DNA of 59,466 nt, taken from an uncultured Collinsella sp. (lineage in GTDB: Bacteria > Actinomycetota > Coriobacteriia > Coriobacteriales > Coriobacteriaceae). The notes below the pieces were generated by a model. It was not told where the DNA came from. It saw only the letters and a program-made list of their open reading frames with translations, and did not search any database. Below, one piece after another: positions 56,601 through 59,466 of the stretch; within the stretch, counting starts at the first letter, position 1; the number at the start of each line of letters is the position of its first letter. The stretch spans positions 1 through 59,466 of the forward strand of contig CAKTWK010000010.1 of the NCBI GenBank assembly GCA_934630735.1. Reading direction: 5' to 3'. The translations under genes were made by a program, and so were the position numbers.

Positions 56601-58299
56601 ACGACACCGCAGTATCACCCTGCACCGTAAAGGCATGCAGCGCGTCGCCGTTCTTCTTCCCCCACAGCTTGCCCACCAAGCCGCCGTAGTTGCCGTGCTT
56701 GTTGTCGTCCTTGCCATTTTGCAGCGTGCTTGTATACGAACCGCCGTTGACGGCCACATCGCCGTTCGATATGTCGAGTACGCCGAACAGTCCGCCGGCG
56801 GAAGGGGCAGCGCTCGTGTTGGACACACTGAGCGCCACCCCCTTGCCAAAGTCGAAGATGCCGCTGTTGATGGTGAATGCGTCGGCAAACGAGGCGTCGC
56901 CGATAAGGCCACCTGCATACGTCCCGGCAGATGACGATCCAACCGCATACGCGGGCTTGATGGCAATGGCCTTGCCCGAGGCGTCTTTTCCGCTGTTATC
57001 CTTGCCCACGGTGAGCGTGAGCTTAGTCGCCTTACCGATAAGACCGCCCGCCGCGTTTTTACCTGCGACGCTCAGCGCCGAGACATCGATGCCAGTTGGT
57101 AGGGCGACGGTGACACCCTCCTGCGCCTCGCCGATAAGGCCTCCTGCGTTGGCGCCATCGGCTGTCGCGTTGATGGTGGGCGTGCCGTTGAGGTTGTCCG
57201 GCAGGGCGAGGCCCGCAAGCGTAAACGATGCTCCTTCGGCAAGGGTGTTCACAAGCAAGCCCATGTTACCTGCGCTCGATTGCATATCGACCGCCAGGGG
57301 GCTGTTCGCACTTGTCGCGTAGGTTGCGTTAAGCGTGAGCGCGCCCGTGACCTCGCCCACAAGCGGCGAGGTGAGCTTGCAGATGTCCTTTTCGGTCTCG
57401 CTTTTGGGCGTGCCCACGGTAACGACAGCGTTGAGCGTCTTGCCCGCACCCGCGACTTTGGCAGCCACAATGGGCTGCTTGGCATCGGTGCCCTTCCAGG
57501 TAAGCTTTACGGTGCTGTTGGCGTCGCTGAGCTCGATATTGTTGAAGAGCGTCTTGTTGACGGCAAGAGTCCTGCCGCCCAGGTTGAGCGTGCCTTTGAA
57601 GGGATAATCATCGCTGCCGAAGCCCCGAAACGTGAGGCTACCCAAGCCGTCCACGGTCTTCGCGTCGCACACGTCAAAGTCGATACCGCTCAAACCACTC
57701 CTGGAAATTTTCGCGTTCTGGTAGATGGCGGGGTCGGTGTTGGAGATGGCGATAAGGTCGGCGTCGGACTCAAAGGTAATGGCCGTGACGGCGTCCGAGT
57801 CGTCGGTGGTGACATCGCCGTCGCCCAACTTGCGCCTGAGAGCCTCGACAGTAGCGATGGGGTAGTTGGCGTCTGCCTGATCAGCAGCATCCGCGTCCGC
57901 GTCATCCGCTTGCTCTTCGTCAGCAGCACCCTCATCGGCAGCCGCATCGTCTTGGGATGCGTCGCCCTCCGTTGGGGTATCGCCGTTAGTGGTTCCATCG
58001 GTCGCGGAGTCCTGAGATTCACCAGCGTTGGTAGAACCGTCGCCGCCCTCGGTGGCGCCCGCATCGGCGCCCGGAGCCGCTGCGGCATCATCAGATGCAG
58101 CCTGGTCAGCATCTTGCAGCGAGGTGGCCACGGCATCCTGTACGGAGCGGGCAGTATTGCCCGCGGCGCGCGCGGCGGAGACGGACGCCTCCATAACGGC
58201 GTCGAGCTCTTGCGCGAACACCTCCGTGGAGGGCGCGAGCGCCTGGAAAATCATGATCGCAGTCAGGCATGCGGTTGTTATGCGCTTTGCCGTTCTCAT
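47680..58299 (-). CDS. Giant secreted beta-helix (GLUG-repeat-like) surface protein
   Basis: A 3,539-residue secreted protein, the largest gene here. A Sec signal peptide occupies about 1-29, with cleavage expected near STEVFA-QE. An acidic low-complexity spacer follows (about 70-145, Asp/Ala/Gly/Thr). From about 150 to 2600 the chain is built of beta-helix-type repeats punctuated by GGLIG, GGLFG, GGLVG and GGFIG turns, similar to GLUG motifs in bacterial adhesins. The C-terminal about 900 residues look like several beta-sandwich domains. The end (TLARINTKGIPHETKTN) has no LPxTG, no membrane helix and no choline- or SLH-type repeats, so its anchoring is unexplained. AGGTAGG precedes its ATG. 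It follows the 332-residue exported protein gene by 75 bases in one operon. An adhesin or mucin/fibre-binding role is inferred. Confidence 0.88.
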   Translation of the reverse strand: MRTAKRITTACLTAIMIFQALAPSTEVFAQELDAVMEASVSAARAAGNTARSVQDAVATSLQDADQAASDDAAAAPGADAGATEGGDGSTNAGESQDSATDGTTNGDTPTEGDASQDDAAADEGAADEEQADDADADAADQADANYPIATVEALRRKLGDGDVTTDDSDAVTAITFESDADLIAISNTDPAIYQNAKISRSGLSGIDFDVCDAKTVDGLGSLTFRGFGSDDYPFKGTLNLGGRTLAVNKTLFNNIELSDANSTVKLTWKGTDAKQPIVAAKVAGAGKTLNAVVTVGTPKSETEKDICKLTSPLVGEVTGALTLNATYATSANSPLAVDMQSSAGNMGLLVNTLAEGASFTLAGLALPDNLNGTPTINATADGANAGGLIGEAQEGVTVALPTGIDVSALSVAGKNAAGGLIGKATKLTLTVGKDNSGKDASGKAIAIKPAYAVGSSSAGTYAGGLIGDASFADAFTINSGIFDFGKGVALSVSNTSAAPSAGGLFGVLDISNGDVAVNGGSYTSTLQNGKDDNKHGNYGGLVGKLWGKKNGDALHAFTVQGDTAVSFGVGSNGKLTYAGGLVGYLGEGGGSANVSAVVISDATVTCSTSGYASANGKYGGAVGVVDTNNVLEVRGLKVKTASGATIGGTNGGFAGVVGSSWLGIVKFSGITDLSDATFVENDHTAQLIYENFNSLIFAAGSGSDSGTAAGDTTKWQYKRPSTPVKIDDVYSCGQVIRLGNPLSEDLISINEAHRWNFSSKLVKTGDAFALASIDDFAKLAITWQTNGYYSMVEGVTENNLNGLQSSTITVNGTIDLKGTGLTGFTQNRADGSQVFSGTLNGGGTINLAVGEPYGKRGEAVLNGNDTSNGNGKIYRHGRLGLFAAVNGATISNVTIAGSMKFDNGSAIDAGPLAGTIVGNLSLSGVTCKTNIACDDTFANDVNIGGIAGSVLAASTVAFEGNSRAQATITKALTLNGNMRIGGAIGYVGDYASTFNVTGLEVGGEIKTGDCAGGKIAQVGGFIGCIAQGSNKKYVTITGLSFSRFAMTVGKNGDKLNGAGGLLGYSWGNAIVTIGDADANTSDSTYALKTSNNTTVTAENSTEVGGLVYAASGHWIINDYAINLGRASFTANNATTLGVLIARGSTSDSTNGFGAETSYSGLYLEDKAWWGTAYAVGGLSITAPKVKIYDEWLANGVKPKSKLIDNGCNAVVSLHTEGQKLDMSGDPAKDNSYRNRISPDKLPKVNGSVRYYYNLDRALTVVTSSEYKNAAAMNTPEHLVLWAARQYAPEATYGDLTGDKKIIFTNNQIGLDRGAQITIDLTGYSYYPSNPNGANAVTVKNAKIVFCYSQIKAEQKNNKSNTLATQHENMHCGLIRTIGGKDLTVTGVTLSGTVGRVKNDTAKGLDPESVSGALVLRCAYGSSGTKMSTIKIDALTLDDLQVDGAEDKEYAPLLINAITRYVNLDVKNVTTSNYVDAVGANKTAASSLFGRLGYGKNSDQVTAKFERISLPSQKGNTIFTHASLLESFGYATTGTGSADYTFTKADAGENMVTYGSEIDAKNKEYSGKQLWYYDEATYGTENGLVTVDKKPANAKNPRFGDYLPYVYKGEATENGVQYHEIRVNQRIPKLVKGCGTYGDPYSVTDAAEMNAIANYINNMTALDGWEVTIVADQSRLCTRRSDNTTDNEVTYVYKQANGTDKKWEKKTGETTDSSQTLSDETMHRYVQSAYYSIESAKDNTITLDGASFGGFGNRANPFRGVIVGNFGSDNKNATIKIENNKGSLRGLIPYSYGSVVRSLNINYVNAQATITYSDKDSDGVPTAFFGGVIGCILGGDNIIDGVVVNDPNSGSTTYGFTVAGDSYLVPIGGYVGAIAGGGVIFRNTGTSWRGGTKNKKYKPIEEDAAKYDQYDNSYVGRVIDGYAFSEGCNVDNGDANYKINELINKGTPCVTTTGTDNKYIGTNAEAPVTTVENPQGLLVLSAIISSGAGAGAAHTNYADYGVFRGSKAYWGSDTQDPAICGYLFGNKNYGKVRNASYDCVGKPMSAAGDFETAKNDDQKAPGKQGWHGPLDTDSDVNSPHLVASYAADYQTGYVCASKSIGMSLEFKKGTTYDMTGYGTGYVGLNGRYYSNACNSNEATTDRDRITPHIATIDGNGATITVGTEDAAYGAVEYADDDYKVSGVGGLFSTVMFTSTNVGQSVTANDGAQVKDLTFSNCNVALTYIDTNGEAKPGQATNDLIGTGLLAGATANYDVWTCGVYRNVQMKNCTVSGAKSVGGLLGSSGRASRSTDSDVTYMVKFSSTWAPMYLYDCSYTGLSVTGEKYVGGYVGTVASACGVWTTAAKGVSEKTVGENSTITATGTTPNVGGVLGYADLSDISVNTDIGTTTADRWSCTAVLSGVNVLATVKKNTYDYMGAGGVAGCARGGIISMSNVRVDAGNGTENVIIGGIDGEGIRNVGGLFGRVTSSPYKPNKYWFDDCSVKNVNFADINQRSGGLIGYYHSDLSMACNNITIEGATIGGDRSGGLLGMIHNGADVIDITNTKVSNTTFSGTSNGGIAGNGRGQFHLVNVLMDSNTYKSGVKQGVLLGEVDTGDNKYSLSAAGVNVKPGNGKTTSDLPPMVYTTNTAAVNRKTYIAFGDYNGTAAVPNENKTLYGADDTATTAASPYVTTSPVSTLAVRASNDDTTDRYLFGDGVAIDTATTIQSEAGTSVPGRYTYTNISGINDDGTYQNKKTYSADSSKSTFNTNNVTSGKKAATDFPVLMIPGNDTTTVEKYLNIVTNGGFSDARRLNGSAKHVTATAEVFSLADNGAFVKDATASQTPTLKVLNNGTSSMAFRASTDWDNERGRFTLLTVTFSEAGQSYRVQVPIIVKRMLEIDFTATYSEGANFKAADFATQYDNHVLVSSGDTMTGYLTWTYGSARGEAVAYGWNTLLEAGGSMGPLNKSITFGATLPKGTQLTLVDTAHNNREYHCTVGAGGAASVKLTDFVDAGNNAYVEPWLSEIVGVTHKEDKDGAWVKLTDAEVKDKSQAELAKMAGAKVDGAYYRARTSSDATGTFYTLSVAKEEPKSENFYLVVRTPAGSAGVNGYTATTVDTSLNEHINYLLRGKKAADDKAAEDGHQNTASTYSVTSNYTHDLIDNNEDGIKRMELLDVTYPLTMKVSDTVKFDPNQQYTSSDALYYQLDSSLVNYGKNGSAAGAHGYPTGTQGTYSFYVKVGGNYYTWDGSKWTDAGTTETPAIAAKDWSAAGGDMSLVLADASGKAIDLSGIREAAKSHNNQFTITMKANLAMTEPACQAGIIASQNGGTDRYTKPNYRAYLSTNDETLSTSSNSAYIDGKAGYYRMDVGSSTIALEASKKSQLGINIDDLKSADGEIALVGTYDLSKLTGAEAMISSADTVTYTLSLQQRQDDGSYAQVSGINNYITVLGSDKLANGSLSADGKNYVFTDSKGTGGAFATRDGNSLAFEHAFRVKVNTDVEGKGQTYANYRLVLTAHMSGVGVNDTPVNASNLAGYANSDYVTYTLARINTKGIPHETKTN

Positions 58300-58374
58300 C
58301 TGGTCCTACCTCGTTCTATCTCATGCCCCGTACGGGGTCTCAAAATCTATGCTTGCGGCTCGTTTCGGCTAGCC

Positions 58375-59373
58375 CTACGCGGCCGAACACGTAACGCCAA
58401 TGGCTTCCCAGCTGGTCGGCTTCGAATCACCCTTCCGGTAAAAGGTGATGATTTCCGAGCCGGGAGATGCATCGTATGTGATCGAGTTGCCGCCGACGGC
58501 TGCTTGCCCATTACCGTTCTTGTGATTCGCCTCAAAGAACGGATCGAGCTCGACCCCGCTTCCCCACGTGAGCTTTACCTTAGTCGTAGCGCCCGTAACG
58601 GTCACACGATAGTTGTAGGCGTCGAAGTCGCCGACATTCGTATCATCCTTGTTCTTGTCGACCCACTCGCCCGAAACGCCCGAAGCCGTCACCTCTGCAC
58701 GCTCGGAAGGCGCAATCTTGGCAGCGAGCCATTTAAGGTTGGTGCCAGGGCTATTGGAGCCGACCTGGGCCTTAACGGTGAAGGATGCTTTGTTGAGGTC
58801 TGCCTTGGCAAACGTAACCGTGTAGGTATACATGGTTGCCTTGTTGGCAGGGAAGGAAAGGTTAACCGTGCTGCCCGTTGCCAGCTCGGGCGCACCGCTT
58901 ATGCTCCAAGCTTTCGTCGTTCCCGTCGCCTTCACGCTCAGCGTCGCGTTAACGTCCTTGTCGTTGACCTTGTTCTTGTCGCCCAGCAGATGGTTGTAAA
59001 TGCGAAAGGTAAAAGAGCAGTTTTCCCCACTCGTGTCGGCGATGACGCTTCGGACGGCAATACCCTCGTCATTCAGCGTCTCATTCGTGTAGCCCGTAAG
59101 CATGTCCGAGGCAAACAGCGCCTGTGACGTGCCCGAGACAGCGACCGACTTAAGGAAGTCGCCTGCCAAAAAGGCCGTGTAGGTAAGGTAGGTACCCGTC
59201 GCTATCGCGACGGCACACAGCAGCATCGCAACCGCCCACAGGCGTTTGCGCACTTTGGAAGCAGGGGCAGCAGACTCCGCCAAGGCAGACTTCGCTGCAT
59301 GATCATCAACCTGTGCAAAGTGCTTGCCGGCAGGCCTTGCGATTTCATTTTGTGCGTTCTTGTCTTTCCTCAT
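58375..59373 (-). CDS. Exported or membrane-anchored protein with SipW-like N terminus
   Basis: A 332-residue protein with a long charged N-terminal region (1-43), a hydrophobic helix (about 45-70; LWAVAMLLCAVAIATGTYLTY) and an external beta-rich domain. The segment after the helix resembles the signal region of TasA/camelysin-type proteins that need a SipW-like signal peptidase, but I see no SipW gene here. Two cysteines (ENCSFTF and the final VTCSAA) could form a disulfide. No catalytic motif is visible. GGGAGGGG lies six bases before ATG. It precedes the giant beta-helix gene and follows another secreted-protein gene, so it may be a partner subunit. Confidence 0.78.
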   Translation of the reverse strand: MRKDKNAQNEIARPAGKHFAQVDDHAAKSALAESAAPASKVRKRLWAVAMLLCAVAIATGTYLTYTAFLAGDFLKSVAVSGTSQALFASDMLTGYTNETLNDEGIAVRSVIADTSGENCSFTFRIYNHLLGDKNKVNDKDVNATLSVKATGTTKAWSISGAPELATGSTVNLSFPANKATMYTYTVTFAKADLNKASFTVKAQVGSNSPGTNLKWLAAKIAPSERAEVTASGVSGEWVDKNKDDTNVGDFDAYNYRVTVTGATTKVKLTWGSGVELDPFFEANHKNGNGQAAVGGNSITYDASPGSEIITFYRKGDSKPTSWEAIGVTCSAA

Positions 59374-59396
59374 CTGGCGCCCCTCCCTTCCTGCTA

Positions 59397-59466
59397 TTAG
59401 TTGCCGCTCGTGCCGCGAGCGATTAGGTAGACCATGTCGGTCTCTTTGACGTTTGAGACCTTGGCA
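59397..59466 (-). CDS. C-terminal end of an upstream gene in the secreted-protein operon (partial)
   Basis: Only the last 22 residues are in the window (ending VYLIARGTSGN, stop at 59397-59399). It is followed after 23 bases by the next gene in the same orientation, with the ribosome site in the gap. Too little is visible to name it. Confidence 0.7.
   Translation of the reverse strand, partial: AKVSNVKETDMVYLIARGTSGN

Overview
The window is 59.5 kb of GC-rich actinobacterial DNA, most likely from a Coriobacteriia gut anaerobe close to Collinsella. This is an inference from the gene set: fermentative PTS sugar use, an Ech-type energy-converting hydrogenase, LuxS, an SLC11 magnesium-type transporter, giant secreted beta-helix proteins and many small palindromic repeats. 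I ran no database search. No rRNA, tRNA or CRISPR array is visible, and almost every base belongs to a recognisable chromosomal gene or a short repeat-rich gap.

Left part (1-16.6 kb, almost all minus strand) is carbohydrate use. An AAA ATPase preceded by 19-bp tandem repeats is followed by a beta-glucoside operon: LicT-type antiterminator (interrupted by an in-frame amber codon), PTS EIIBC, alpha/beta hydrolase, DUF4867 protein and GH1 6-phospho-beta-glucosidase. luxS comes next. A second catabolic block holds a LacI regulator, a FucI-like isomerase, a split transketolase and a glycerol-kinase-like FGGY kinase with altered substrate residues. Together these look like an isomerase, kinase and transketolase route for a rare sugar (an apiose-type logic is one possibility). 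A nucleoside hydrolase and ribokinase pair completes the region.

Middle part (16.7-41 kb) is envelope and transport: an OafA-like acyltransferase with SGNH domain; an MgtE-like protein co-transcribed with an SLC11 carrier whose metal-site motifs resemble NRMT Mg2+ transporters, behind a candidate structured leader RNA; a divergent NodB protein that has lost its metal ligands; PRC-barrel and YtxH proteins; a CNNM/CorC protein and a hemolysin III protein; a membrane-anchored hydrolase; a DUF362 ferredoxin protein; a MacB/FtsX-type ABC exporter; and an ABC-2 exporter divergent from a NarL-type two-component system.

Right part (41-59.5 kb) carries a complete six-function Ech hydrogenase operon in which the EchA-like and EchB-like subunits are fused, an orphan transposase-type HTH protein, and a secreted-protein operon: a partial gene at the right edge, a 332-residue exported protein and a 3,539-residue beta-helix protein with no sortase signal.

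Several families of short inverted repeats (REP-like and MITE-like) lie between genes. One family sits directly on stop codons and supplies the TAG itself in two genes.
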